64,000 nt of DNA, taken from assembly GCA_016630955.3 (NCBI GenBank), contig CM049989.1:372001-436000 (forward strand), written 5' to 3'. A model generated the notes under the pieces. It was not told the origin of the DNA. It did not search any database and saw only the letters and a list, made by a program, of their open reading frames with translations. The translations under genes and the position numbers were made by a program. Shown here one piece after another: positions 1-9,549 of this stretch; position 1 is the stretch's first letter, and each line of letters opens with the position of its first letter. Source of the stretch: Didymella arachidicola. Its lineage: Eukaryota; Ascomycota; Dothideomycetes; Pleosporales; Didymellaceae.

Positions 1-118
1 CCTTACAGGCGAGCGGCGCACACGGGCGAGCGGCGCACCTAGTTTTACTATGGAAAACCAAACATCTAGATGCTAATAACTCTAGAACTATTCTATAGAA
101 TCTTTTAAAAATTAAATA

Positions 119-163
119 ACGCCAACTACCACCGGATGGCGCACCCCACCGGAATGGCGCACC
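119..163 (+). repeat. Left terminal inverted repeat of the Fot1-like element
   Basis: 45 bp, starting ACGCCAACTACCACCGG, matched in reverse complement by 1908-1952 with one mismatch. It holds two subterminal direct repeats about 15 bp apart. Confidence 0.93.
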
Positions 164-199
164 TTGCCAAGACCACACCTCTTTTGACCACCACCAACG

Positions 200-1834
200 A
201 TGTCGCAACAAATTGATCTTGAATTACTTTCTCGTGAAGATAGAATTAAGCTTGCTATTAGAGCTATTAATTCTAATGCGAACCTAAGCCAGCGACGCGC
301 TGCTGCTGTCTACAACGTGCCTGAAAGTACTCTTCGAAGGCAACGCGCCAAACCAGCTTCTCAACGCGTTATCTACCCCAATTGCTCTCGGCTTACAAAG
401 CAAGAAGAGGAGGTGCTTGTTCAACATATAAGAAAGCTTGACGCGCGAGGATTTGCTCCTACGCTTACTTATGTGCGAGAGATGGCTGATCAACTGTTGC
501 CTGCTCGCGATGGGGGCAAGGTTGGAGAAAACTGGACCTACAGGTTTATCCAGCGGAAACCTGAGGTTAGGTCTCAGGTTTCTAGACTGAGAGATTACCG
601 GAGAGTTCTGTGCAGCGATACAGCAATTATCAGTCCCTGGTTCGACCTTATACGCAACGTTAAAGCCAAGTACGGCATCCTGGACCAAGATACCTACAAC
701 TTTGACGAGACTGGCTTCCAGATAGGCGTTGGAGGGTCAGTTAAGGTAGTGACTGCGTCTGAGAGACGTCGTGCACCACTCAGCCTTCAGCCTGGCGATC
801 GTGAGTGGATAACTTTGATTGCTTGTATCAACGCGATGGGCTGGTCTGTCCCACCCTTCTTCATCCTCAAAGCAAAGCACCACGACAAGGCCTGGTACGT
901 TAACAACCCAAAAGATTGGAGGATTGGGGTTAGCAAGAATGGCTGGACTACTAATGAGCTTGGCCTTGCCTGGCTAAAGCACTTTATCCAGCACACAGAG
1001 GCTGCTACTGTAGGTAGCCATCGGCTGCTGATTATCGATGGCCACGAGAGTCACAAGTCGCTCGAATTCCAGAATCTCTGCGAGGAAAGCAAGATTATTG
1101 CCCTCTGTATGCCTCCGCACGCCTCTCACATCCTGCAGCCACTTGACGTTGGGTGCTTTGCCCCGCTGAAGCAGGCGTACAAGAAGGAGATCAAAAGCTT
1201 GGCAGACAGTTACATTACCCACGTGGACAAAAAGGCCTTCTTAGCAACGTTTCAACCAGTATACAACAAGGCAATCTCAAAGAGCAACATCTTATCAAGC
1301 TTTAGAGCAACTGGCTTGGTCCCACTTGACCCAGAGGCGGTGCTGTCAAGGCTTGAAGTTAAGCCTCGTACGCCAACACCGCCTCTGCCTGGGCCTACCA
1401 ACTGGCAACCTAAAACACCAACCAACGCGATTGAAATTGATAGCCAAACAACTCTTATTATTAAGAGGATAAGAGAACATAGGAGTTCCTCTCCTGACTC
1501 AATTATTGAGATGGTCCTACAGGTTAAAAGGGGGTCTGCAAAGAGGGACTATTCGCACACGCTACTTGAGGCAAGGATAGCCCAGCTTGAACAGGCAAAC
1601 AAGGCTGCTTCTGAGCGTAAGAGGCGTAAAAAGAAGCGGATTCAGGAAGGCGGGACTCTCTCGCAGGCAGAGGCAGAGGAAATACTAAAGGAGAAAGACG
1701 CTAAGGCTGAGACTAAGGGAGAAGGTGCGCAGGTAGGTAGCAGTAGTAAAGTTAAACGGTGCTGTACAACATGCGGCAGGATAGGGCATAATAAGCGCAC
1801 TTGCCAGCAAGATGTAATAGAGATAGAGGATTAA
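200..1834 (+). CDS. pogo/Fot1-family transposase with C-terminal zinc knuckle
   Basis: This 544-aa transposase would excise and reinsert the element at TA sites. An N-terminal psq-type helix-turn-helix (about residues 12-50) is followed by a CENP-B-type DNA-binding region ending near WTYRFIQRK. The DDE_1 catalytic domain shows its three acidic positions in DETGF (about 168), IIDGHESH (about 276) and LQPLDVGCF (about 313), so the active site looks complete. The tail is a basic, coiled region and then a CX2CX4HX4C knuckle (residues 522-535, CTTCGRIGHNKRTC). The knuckle is an extra nucleic-acid-binding module. The frame is open with an ATG at 200, 36 bp inside the left repeat. I see no stop codons or frameshifts of the kind RIP produces. 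The family call is secure; current activity is inference. Confidence 0.93.
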   Translation: MSQQIDLELLSREDRIKLAIRAINSNANLSQRRAAAVYNVPESTLRRQRAKPASQRVIYPNCSRLTKQEEEVLVQHIRKLDARGFAPTLTYVREMADQLLPARDGGKVGENWTYRFIQRKPEVRSQVSRLRDYRRVLCSDTAIISPWFDLIRNVKAKYGILDQDTYNFDETGFQIGVGGSVKVVTASERRRAPLSLQPGDREWITLIACINAMGWSVPPFFILKAKHHDKAWYVNNPKDWRIGVSKNGWTTNELGLAWLKHFIQHTEAATVGSHRLLIIDGHESHKSLEFQNLCEESKIIALCMPPHASHILQPLDVGCFAPLKQAYKKEIKSLADSYITHVDKKAFLATFQPVYNKAISKSNILSSFRATGLVPLDPEAVLSRLEVKPRTPTPPLPGPTNWQPKTPTNAIEIDSQTTLIIKRIREHRSSSPDSIIEMVLQVKRGSAKRDYSHTLLEARIAQLEQANKAASERKRRKKKRIQEGGTLSQAEAEEILKEKDAKAETKGEGAQVGSSSKVKRCCTTCGRIGHNKRTCQQDVIEIED

Positions 1835-1907
1835 TTTAAGCTATTGTACGTTTAAATTTCTTGTTGTGGTGCTGAAATATTGAGGTGTAAAGATAAATTT
1901 GCTACAG

Positions 1908-1952
1908 GGTGCGCCATTCCGGTGGGGTGCGCCATCCGGTGGTGGTTGGCGT
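1908..1952 (-). repeat. Right terminal inverted repeat of the Fot1-like element
   Basis: Reverse complement of 119-163 with one mismatch (TGGTTGGCGT against TAGTTGGCGT when aligned). It is followed directly by TA. Confidence 0.93.
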
Positions 1953-1980
1953 TATGTATATTTTATCTAGGTATAACGTA

Positions 1981-2379
1981 ACGTACCTCACGGGCGAGCG
2001 AGCCACTAGAATTAACTAGGGAAAATCCAAAATGCAGGGGTCTATATATCTAGATCTACTTAATAGAATCTTCTAAAAATTTTATAACTAGGCTGCACCT
2101 ATATAAACATGTGTATTTTAGAATTTAGAGTAGCTAGGCCTAAAAGGGAAATAGTTATTAAGGTTTTTAAAAAGTACGCTAAAATCCTCTAGTAAAATAA
2201 AAAAACTTCTGCTCTATTAGGCCTAGTCCTCTAAAATTTTAAGATATTAATCTCTATATATATATTACCTAGCTATAAAACTTTTAGAAGATTTTACCTA
2301 GTAGATCTAGAGATATAGACCCCTACATCTTTGATTTTCCCTAGTTAATTCTAGTGGCTCGCTCGCCCGTAAGGTACGT
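1981..2379. mobile_element. 399-bp MITE with long terminal inverted repeats
   Basis: The two ends are inverted repeats of roughly 105 bp, starting ACGTACCTCACGGGCGAGCG on the left and ACGTACCTTACGGGCGAGCG on the right, with scattered mismatches. TA flanks both sides (1979-1980 and 2380-2381). There is no coding capacity and the interior is AT-rich. The first 20 bp match the ends of the element it is inserted in, so it is a sister copy nested in its own family. Confidence 0.85.
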
Positions 2380-2656
2380 TACTTTAAGCCTTGTAAGTAA
2401 CTAAGCTCCAGCTCGTCTAGATCTAGAGATATAGAAAAGTGGGTCTAGATAATCCCTGTATTTTATGTTTCCCTTAATAGCTAGTCTTCTACTCTAGCTA
2501 TAGCTTCTAGATTATAGAAAAAGCTTCTTTATATACTTGCAGCTCTACTATAAAAAATTTAGAATTTAATACCTAGGATTAGAGGACTTATTTAGAAGTA
2601 AAAATAGAGATTTAATTAGTAAAACTAGGTGCGCCGCTCGCCCGTAAGGTACGTTA

Positions 2657-3278
2657 TGAAAGTTAATATATTACAAGCCTAGATGATACAGCCGAATACC
2701 CCTGCTATCGTTTCTCATCTATGCTACTTATGCCAACTACCTACCTCCTACAATTGCCCGACATTTAGACTTCAGTTGTGCATTCGTGTGCGCAGATTGA
2801 TCTGGGGCCTTTGCTTCGCCACCTCAATTATGCTTTTCGGCTGTGAACGGCGCGCCTCAGGTTCGGCAGCAGGTCAATTCTCGCCCCAATAAACTCACCG
2901 GTCGGCTTTTTTCGTAAAAGGATAGGGCATAAATGAGTGAGAGAACACGGGCCGGTGTCGATCGCGGAACAAGCATTAAGAGCCTTTCAAGGTAGGTACT
3001 GGCCACTCTGAAACCTTAAGAAACGTCCGTGGGCCACCTCGCAATCTCACTCATTCATGCCCTAATTACCTTTGTACTAGCGGCACAATCGATGCTCTAT
3101 TGAAAGCCTCTAAATGTGGTCTAAATTGCGGTAAATTCGACCGAGCAGACCCTGTACAGACGTGGGAGAAGTCGCACCCCTAAGTGAGGCTGCGAGAACG
3201 AATTGACTCAAATATAAGGGATGCTCCGGCGCAAAATGACCCTCGAAAAAAGCTCCGCTGTTTATCATATTGAGTAAA
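2657..3278. other. Non-coding stretch between transposons and P450
   Basis: No supported gene. A 69-codon frame at 2683-2892 lacks any recognisable feature. The stretch contains the imperfect palindrome at 2923-3064 and, at its end, the promoter of the P450 gene. Confidence 0.5.
2923..3064. repeat. Small fold-back repeat
   Basis: The 20-bp arms at 2923-2942 and 3045-3064 are inverted copies with 19 of 20 matches (TAGGGCATAAATGAGTGAGA). About 100 bp lie between them. The TAGGG ends recall hAT-type MITEs, but I see no matching target duplication, so it may be an old element or a chance structure. Confidence 0.4.
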
Positions 3279-4841
3279 ATGTTCGACAGACATATTGGAG
3301 CCAGTGCATCTCAGTCAGATGGCCATCAAGCTCATTGGAATGGCATATGGGCTACCATCGTCCTTCTTATCGTTGTGCAGCTCTTCAAGATGATCTATCG
3401 GGCTCATTTCCATCCTCTGAGGTCAGTTCCAGGACCCTGGTTTAGCTCCGCAACATCTACCTGGATTCGATGGCAGAGATGGCATGGCAGGCTATCATTT
3501 GAAGCCGACAAGCTTATGGCGAAGTATGGACCCATCGTCAGGATCAGTCCAAACCTGGTCATTCTAAACGACCCCGAGTCTGTGGAAAAGGTGTTCACCA
3601 GGAAAGATCTCGATACATCTCCGAAGTCGATTCGTGCTCTTCGCGTCGGTGGCCACGACTGGACGGTCACGTACCCGCAGCACCCAATTGCAAGATTGCG
3701 TCGACACCCTGTGATGATCGCCACTACGACGAAGAATCTCAAATTTCGTCACCAAGTCTTTGTGGACAATATCGAAGCTATGGTTCGAGACATCGCCAAG
3801 TCAGACGGGAAGAGGTCAGAAGACGTCGTGCATCACCTTCGCATCTGTACTCTGAAGAATTCGCAGGTCATCATGGGAGGCTCAGCAGTTGACATCGATA
3901 CCACAGATTTCCCTCACGTGGTTGGAGAGTACAACTTCCTCGTCGTATGGAGGCTTTGTCTCCCAGGATGGTTGTTCGAGTGGCTTCAACACGGCCCATT
4001 TCCGCATCCTCGCTTCCGCATACGTTCGAGTGACAAACTCTTCGATCTGGGCATGGAACTATGCCGGCAAGCTGCAAAGAATGATGCAACATTCGAAGAA
4101 GATCCCAACATCTACAAGCTATTCAAAGACCCTGATGCGAAGTACCCAACGCAGTCATGGACAGATTCGGAGCTTGGTGCGGAGATGGCAGGTCAGGGTA
4201 AGTGAACCCACGAAGATATATTGCGAGATATTCGCTGACACTTGTACTCAATAGTTCTTGCAGCCACCGAAACAACATCGTCGGCTCTGGCCTTCATATA
4301 CTATGAGTTGGCAAAGAACCAGAGCCTCCAACAAGACTTATACCAAGAACTATGCGACTATGAAGGCTATGAAGAGCTCGATGCTCTGAAACTTCTAGAT
4401 GCGTGCATCAAAGAAGGACTTCGTTTCCGTCCGCCAGTCGCTCTCACTGGAAGTCGTTTGGTACCCGAGGGGGGCTTGAATGTCCTTGGTTACTTCCTTC
4501 CTGCTGGCATCGTGGTTACAACCCAGTCCCTGTCTATGAGTCGTCAAAGACCTGATCTCTTTCCGGACTTCGACAGTTATAATCCCTACCGCTGGCTGGG
4601 TGATGAAGCAAACGCCGAGAAGCGTCGCTTTCTTGTACCATTTGGTGTTGGTGCGAGGCGCTGTCCAGGAGGAAACATGGCTACTTACCAGATGCGTCTT
4701 ATCTTGGTTGCTACATTCCGAGCGTTCAAAGTCGTGCTGGCACCCGAAACGACACCAGAGAAGATGGCGCCTTTTGAAGCAAACGGATATCGATCTCGCC
4801 ATGACAGGTGTGATCTGATGTTCATACCTAGAACTGGATGA
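3279..4841 (+). CDS. Cytochrome P450 monooxygenase
   Basis: Predicted microsomal P450 of 501 aa from two exons (3279-4197, 4255-4841). The 57-bp intron runs GTAAGT..ATAG, and joining restores the I-helix oxygen-binding motif (AGQVLAATETTSSAL). An N-terminal membrane anchor (ATIVLLIVVQLF) is followed by the proline-rich hinge VPGPW. The K-helix ExxR is in IKEGLRFRPP. The PERF-like region is NPYRWL. The haem loop is FGVGARRCPGG with the cysteine ligand. The first ATG is 3279; the open frame extends a few codons upstream without an ATG. Substrate cannot be told. It lies beside a multicopper oxidase relic and an exporter, which would fit detoxification or a small secondary-metabolite cluster (inference). 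Confidence 0.92.
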
Positions 4842-4881
4842 AAGCAAATCGACGTTGTGTACCGAGCGCACTCAGTTCGAC

Positions 4882-4901
4882 CCCACACTACCTAGTGTGG
4901 G
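4882..4901. repeat. Short perfect hairpin downstream of the P450
   Basis: A 9-bp stem with a 2-base spacer (CCCACACTA, CC, TAGTGTGGG), 40 bp past the P450 stop. It could be an RNA 3' structure or chance; no role can be assigned. Confidence 0.35.
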
Positions 4902-5079
4902 TAGAATAGGTACTCTAGTGTCGTGGTGGCCTCGTCTTCAGTTGGGCTCTGGTTCAATCACATGCGTTCTTCTTGGGACATCTCCTGAGCTCATTATGAG
5001 GTCCTTGTGTGCGCTTCCTTTGCTTCGCGGCAGTTGCAATGATCATGCTGGCTCCATCTAATGGTAGCCATTCCGTCAA

Positions 5080-6450
5080 CACCGCCTCTTGGCGAGGAGC
5101 AAGACAATACAGCGGACGATCGTATGGAGTGTTATGACGACAGTATCGACAACCACTGGTACAACTTAGTCCCCAACAAAAGAGTCACACGGGATGTAAG
5201 TTTTCAGGTTGTAGATATCGGAGGAATATGAATACTGATTGTGTGTAGTACTGGCTCGGTATCACCAACAGGACTATTGCGCTAGATTGCTTCTGTCGAG
5301 TAGCGCTTGGTGTTCACAACTGAATTCCTGGACCCGCGCGGTCAGCCAATTGAAGTCATACTATAATTTGTATGCCACCAAAGTCTTCAGAACGACGGCA
5401 TTACAATCCATTGGCATGGGTTACTTCAAGAGTCCACAGTTCAGTAGGACTGCGTGTTGTCTATCAGCCAGTGTCAGATGCGTCCGGTTCTACTCATACA
5501 TAGTGTTGAGAGCCAACCAGGACAGAGCCAGCTAGTCCATTCTTATTGTACTCCTCAAGCCTAGACAAGCTTATTTAGTGAAACTCTTACCATATCCCAG
5601 TGACTGCAGATTACGACGTTGACCTTGAGCCTATTATCATCACTGAATAGAGTCATTCGACCGTTAATGCCCTGTACATACATGCCGAGACCGCAGACCC
5701 GCCCCAGATGGATACTATTCTTATCAACGGCAAGGGTACCTACAACGGCACTGGATGTGGACTCTACGGAGTAGATTTAAAATCCGGCAAGAAGATGAGA
5801 GGTGGTCTGTAAACGCTGCCGCCCTTTATAATTCAAACTCTCCCTTGACGGCCACAAAATGACGGTTATCGCGATAGTTTGTATCCCAGCCGAGCCATTC
5901 GTGATCTATGTTCTCAATTTGGGACATCGCTACGACGCAATCATCGAGGTCAACCAGGAAGTATCGAAATATTGGTTCCGTGCTGTCCAGCAGGCAGCAT
6001 GCTAGAACAACGCCAGTCCGACCGACATCCGTGGAGTCGGGCCCTACACTAGCGCTCCGAGCGGTGGCACGGCAATGTTTTCCTGCAAAGTGAACGATGT
6101 GGACGCCTGTGTGGACGTGGACTTCTCGCTCTTTGAAGCCTCACTTCACGCATTCAGTCTTCTCTTCCGAGGTTCAGAATCCCGACCTCACCATCAGCTT
6201 AGCCAAGTACACGTACAATCTGTACATGTCTGGACAGCATGCACGTTATATTGAATGACCCGTCTCCCTAGTAACTTGCCGAGGGAAACGCCACCTAGGA
6301 GAGTGCCGAGAACGTCTACATGCTCTCTGACGCGAACAAGCGCGTATACTAGGCTATTGATAATAAGCTGCCGGCTTCTTATTCTATCCACTTGTACGGC
6401 CATAACTTTGACATAACGACGCTACGACGTTGACTGGACTCGATCTCTTG
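5080..6450 (+). pseudogene. Decayed laccase-type multicopper oxidase
   Basis: No open frame survives, but translating in shifting frames gives laccase blocks in the right order. These are VTRD then YWLGITNRTIALD across a probable intron (about 5200-5250), LQNDGITIHWHGL near 5395-5435 (first copper region), PGQSQLV near 5515, DTILINGKGTYNGTG near 5710-5755, DGHKMTVIA near 5845-5875, YWFRAVQQAAC near 5965-6005, and IHLYGHNFDI near 6375-6415 (the MHLHGHDF copper region with one His changed). In-frame stops and frameshifts occur throughout. Several stops replace Trp codons in a way that fits G-to-A change on the coding strand, as in RIP. The C-terminal HCHIxWH region is not recognisable. It is dead or nearly so, and was once an extracellular phenol oxidase by family. 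Confidence 0.82.
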
Positions 6451-7095
6451 TCTTGCCGGGTCATCCTGAAGTTGAGTCTCAAGAGACTTGATCCTGGTTT
6501 CCAGATCCACCACCAGCTTAATATGCACTGCCTTCGCCTCCAAACGAATACCGTGTGTTTGTCTTCTACACTAATACCCTAGGTCTTTAGCTTCTAAGTA
6601 TTCACTCTATAGTCTTTAATTATTGCTAACATAGTTACTATATACATTGCTATATTAGCTAGCATGTTAGTAAAGGCTTCGCACAGCAGTTTACTTAGCG
6701 AGAAAGCAAGTTTTCTGCACTACTTAATACTGCAAAGCTTAAATTAGGGAGTTCCGACTAACAAAAGGTTTGTTTCGAGCAGGATGACTCCAGTGTGTAG
6801 ACGTTTCATTGTGTTATTTCTGCGCACATTGTGTTATAAGTTTCCTGTACAAACCAATTCAAATTCGTGTTTAATCTTGACAATCCTTCTTATCTAACGT
6901 CATCCAGGTGCATAATATCACACCCCAAGTGCTCAGTCTGTGTGTAGTATCGGAAGGAGGGCTGGTTGCAAATCATAGAACTCCTCAAGCTGTACGGTTT
7001 TCAGTAAAAGCCCGCAAACATGCGAGAATCGTTGGACCTCCATGAAGTCTACAAAGAATCGCTGCTCCACCAACTACTGCAGCTTTTGAGAGTGA
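6451..7095. other. AT-rich gene-free stretch
   Basis: Low-complexity, AT-rich DNA between the laccase relic and the 3' end of the MFS gene. I see no open frame, RNA gene or repeat structure. Confidence 0.5.
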
Positions 7096-8813
7096 CTAGT
7101 CCCTCTTCATTCCAACCTTGCCAATGCCTCGCAAACCCCACGCAAAAAGGCCTCCTGTGGCGCAACTCAGAGTGAAGACATACCAAAATGCCGCGCGATA
7201 GCCCTGCATAAGCGCGGCTGGGTTCTCTTTATCCGCAATCCTGGAGTGTTGGGTAATACTCGCCGCAATCACAGCGCTAGTAGCAAGACCAACGCACTTA
7301 CCAATTTGCGCAACAGTATTAAAGACACTTCCAGCCAGGGCCTGGTCCCGAGCCGGAAAGACAGCGGTGATGACCAGGTTCGACACCGTGAACAGGACGT
7401 CTGCGCCAACTGGGTTGAGGAAAACCGCCGGGAAGGCACACGCCCAATATGTCCACTCGGGCTGTATGATGCACATGAGCAGTGATCCGACGCTTGTCAA
7501 CGCCACACCGACTAGGCAAGCCCAGTCGGCACGCACTCGATGAGCAATGAGTCCCATGACTACGTTTGACAGCGCGCCGCCGATCGGTGTAGGCAGGAAT
7601 CGTAAACTCGTTTGCATCGGGGACACTTCCTGCACATCCTGGAAGTACAGCGATTGGAAACTCTCGATGGCGTTAAAGACGCCCCAGACAGTAAAGACGC
7701 CGAGACAGATAACGCTGAAGATGCGGTTACGCCAGAGTGAGTTGGGTATTACGGCTGGACGGCCGAGCTTCTCTTGCCGTCCCACCCAAAGGATGAAGGA
7801 GGGAATAAGAGCCACGCCGAGGATGAGAGTCGAGAGTGTCTCGGGGTCTTTGATTTTCTCGGTACGTTTTGAGATCGTGCTAAAGGTTGTTAGTGTTGTA
7901 GCGTGTCACATCGCTAACTGCTTACCTAAAAGCATATGAAAGCAATGCAACCGAAGCACTGCCGATGAATATGCCAATCCAATCGATGTCATTCTTGATG
8001 CGAGTCCAAACATCAGATTTTTTTCCCGGGACCTTGGGTAACCCGAATAGGGCAATGGCGAAGACAGCGCTGTTGATGATGGCGGAGATGTGGAACGCCC
8101 ATCGCCAGCCAACGGTCTCAGCGAACACGCCACCAAGCACCAGACCAATACTAAAGCCAACCGGCTGACCTCCTCCCATCGAGGCAAACGCAATGTTCCT
8201 GCTCTTGCCCTGGGGGAAGGTGCTAGTAATGATGCTCACTGCAGACGGAAGGCAGAACGAGATGGCTATACCAGCGAAGCCACGGAAGACGATGATCTGA
8301 GTGCTGGTTTCCGCAAGACCACAGGCAAGTGTGAAGCCAGATTGTAGGAAGCAGCCGATCAAGTACATTGGTCTTGACCCAACGACATCTGCGATGGACC
8401 CTAGTAGCAGCAGCGTGCAACCGCAGGTGAGAGCATAGATGGAGATTGGCCTGCTCATTATCAGCACGAGTCACTGATTCTCCCGAGACATCTTCCTTAT
8501 ACCAAAGCAGCACGTCAGGTCCCAAGTCCAGATCTTTGGCGATGGAAGGTAGAGCTACCGCTACAACACCGCTCAGCATCGAACTGATCATGGTCACACA
8601 TACTACGGTAAGTAGTACGATCGCTGTAGTCTTCTTGTCTGGCTCTCCGAGTAGCTCTGCCCTGGTAGCGTTCTTCGGTGCATTGATCGGTTGTAGGTCT
8701 TCTGTTGCTGATGGCGTGTCGGCGCCCTTATGGTGAATACTGGACGGCTGGGTCACTGACTGCGGGGTCTGAAGATAGCCCTGCAGCTCAATTGATGTCG
8801 AAGTCCGCGACAT
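7096..8813 (-). CDS. MFS drug/metabolite exporter (DHA2-like)
   Basis: Predicted proton-coupled efflux permease of 539 aa in the plasma membrane. Three exons on the minus strand (8813-8503, 8450-7926, 7879-7096) join across introns of 52 and 46 bp to a frame that is a multiple of three. A polar N-terminus of about 75 residues precedes TM1 (TAIVLLTVVCVTMISSM). The MFS motif A region is GSIADVVGSRPMYLIG. Motif C, typical of antiporters, is GGGQPVGFSIGLVLGG followed by GWRWAFHIS. Many further hydrophobic segments run to the end, consistent with the 14-TM DHA2 layout. An ATG at 8813 precedes the conserved part; no upstream ATG gives a better start. Cargo is unknown. Its position next to a P450 suggests export of a P450 product or xenobiotic (inference). 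Confidence 0.9.
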
Positions 8814-9549
8814 AATGAAGTGTAACGTGTAGGTCAGCTGCGAGGACCATACAGTGGGTATCGAAGCCACTTTAAGCAATTCGTGGCTGCCGTAGAATTG
8901 AACGGCCGCGGCTGAATAGGAAATACCAAAGCAAAGCTAACGTATTGCTTTGAAGGAGTTCCATAAGCTGCACGGATACCATGACGTTGCTGGCGCACTG
9001 AGCGGTACATTTGTAGCTCGAGGCTAGATGAAAGCAGCAGGTCTGCTATGTTCAGCACCATGTTGTCGAACGATCATAACGAGCTAGCAGATGCGGCTTA
9101 TGCTAGAGGCCTCCGCACCAATCATGTTGTCGAGTGGAAGAGAAGTGCAGGAAGTTCTCCTATGGAAAACTATTCTGGCGCGGTGACGCGGTCGCGCTCG
9201 CCCGCAGTTTCTTATCGACAACGACCCCTGCAGGTATACGGCTGCACGCTAGTCCCACACTTTTGGGACACCTCTCAGTCGAGGCATTGTGTAGCATGTT
9301 TCCGTGAGAGAGCAGCGTGTTTCTTATATCTACAATCCAGGCACTAGTATTTGCTTGCTGGTCAACTCTGGTAGTTGTACAGCTCTAGACGGCTGCACAC
9401 CTTCAAGCACGCCCCGAAACGGAATGCTACACGTTGCAACTTCCTGATACTTTAGGGCTGATCCTCCAGCGTGTCCGTGGCTACACCCTCCACACACTTG
9501 CTGGAAACTATTAAGAGCTTCCGAGAAGCTACACACATCTTGTGGCAAG
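8814..9549. other. Divergent promoter region, MFS and UGGT
   Basis: A 736-bp gene-free stretch between two divergently transcribed genes. The frames in it have no recognisable domain, and I see no repeat. Confidence 0.55.

Larger units (their letters stand above)
119..1952 (+). mobile_element. Intact pogo/Fot1-like DNA transposon
   Basis: This 1,834-bp element has 45-bp terminal inverted repeats at 119-163 and 1908-1952 that differ at one position. Both ends are flanked by TA (117-118 and 1953-1954), the expected target duplication of Tc1/mariner/pogo elements. Each repeat contains two near-identical copies of a CCGGATGGCGCACC unit, which could be a doubled transposase binding site (inference). 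One uninterrupted transposase gene fills the inside. Open frame, near-identical ends and a clean TA duplication indicate a recent, possibly still active insertion. Confidence 0.92.
1..2654. mobile_element. Outer MITE-like element, split by two later insertions
   Basis: The right end (2620-2654) reads, on the minus strand, ACGTACCTTACGGGCGAGCG followed by a GGCGCACCTAGTTTTACTA stretch. The window opens with the same sequence starting at CCTTAC, so the left tip lies about five bases before base 1. The left arm carries an extra tandem copy of GGCGAGCGGCGCAC. A TA follows at 2655-2656, fitting a Tc1/mariner-type TA target. With the two inserted elements removed, about 0.4 kb of AT-rich non-coding DNA remains, similar to the 399-bp MITE inside it. 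It encodes nothing and was presumably moved by a transposase acting in trans. Confidence 0.7.

Noticed and set aside
2683..2892. 69-codon frame downstream of the transposon nest
   Set aside because: No domain, signal peptide or codon bias, and it overlaps the non-coding stretch next to MITE ends.
5239..5535. 98-codon open frame
   Set aside because: It is a chance open piece in the wrong frame over the laccase relic; the homologous blocks are in other frames.
8223..8879. 218-codon minus frame overlapping another MFS frame
   Set aside because: Its second half is read-through past a splice donor; the MFS exon 1 ends at 8503 and the rest belongs to an intron and a shadow frame.
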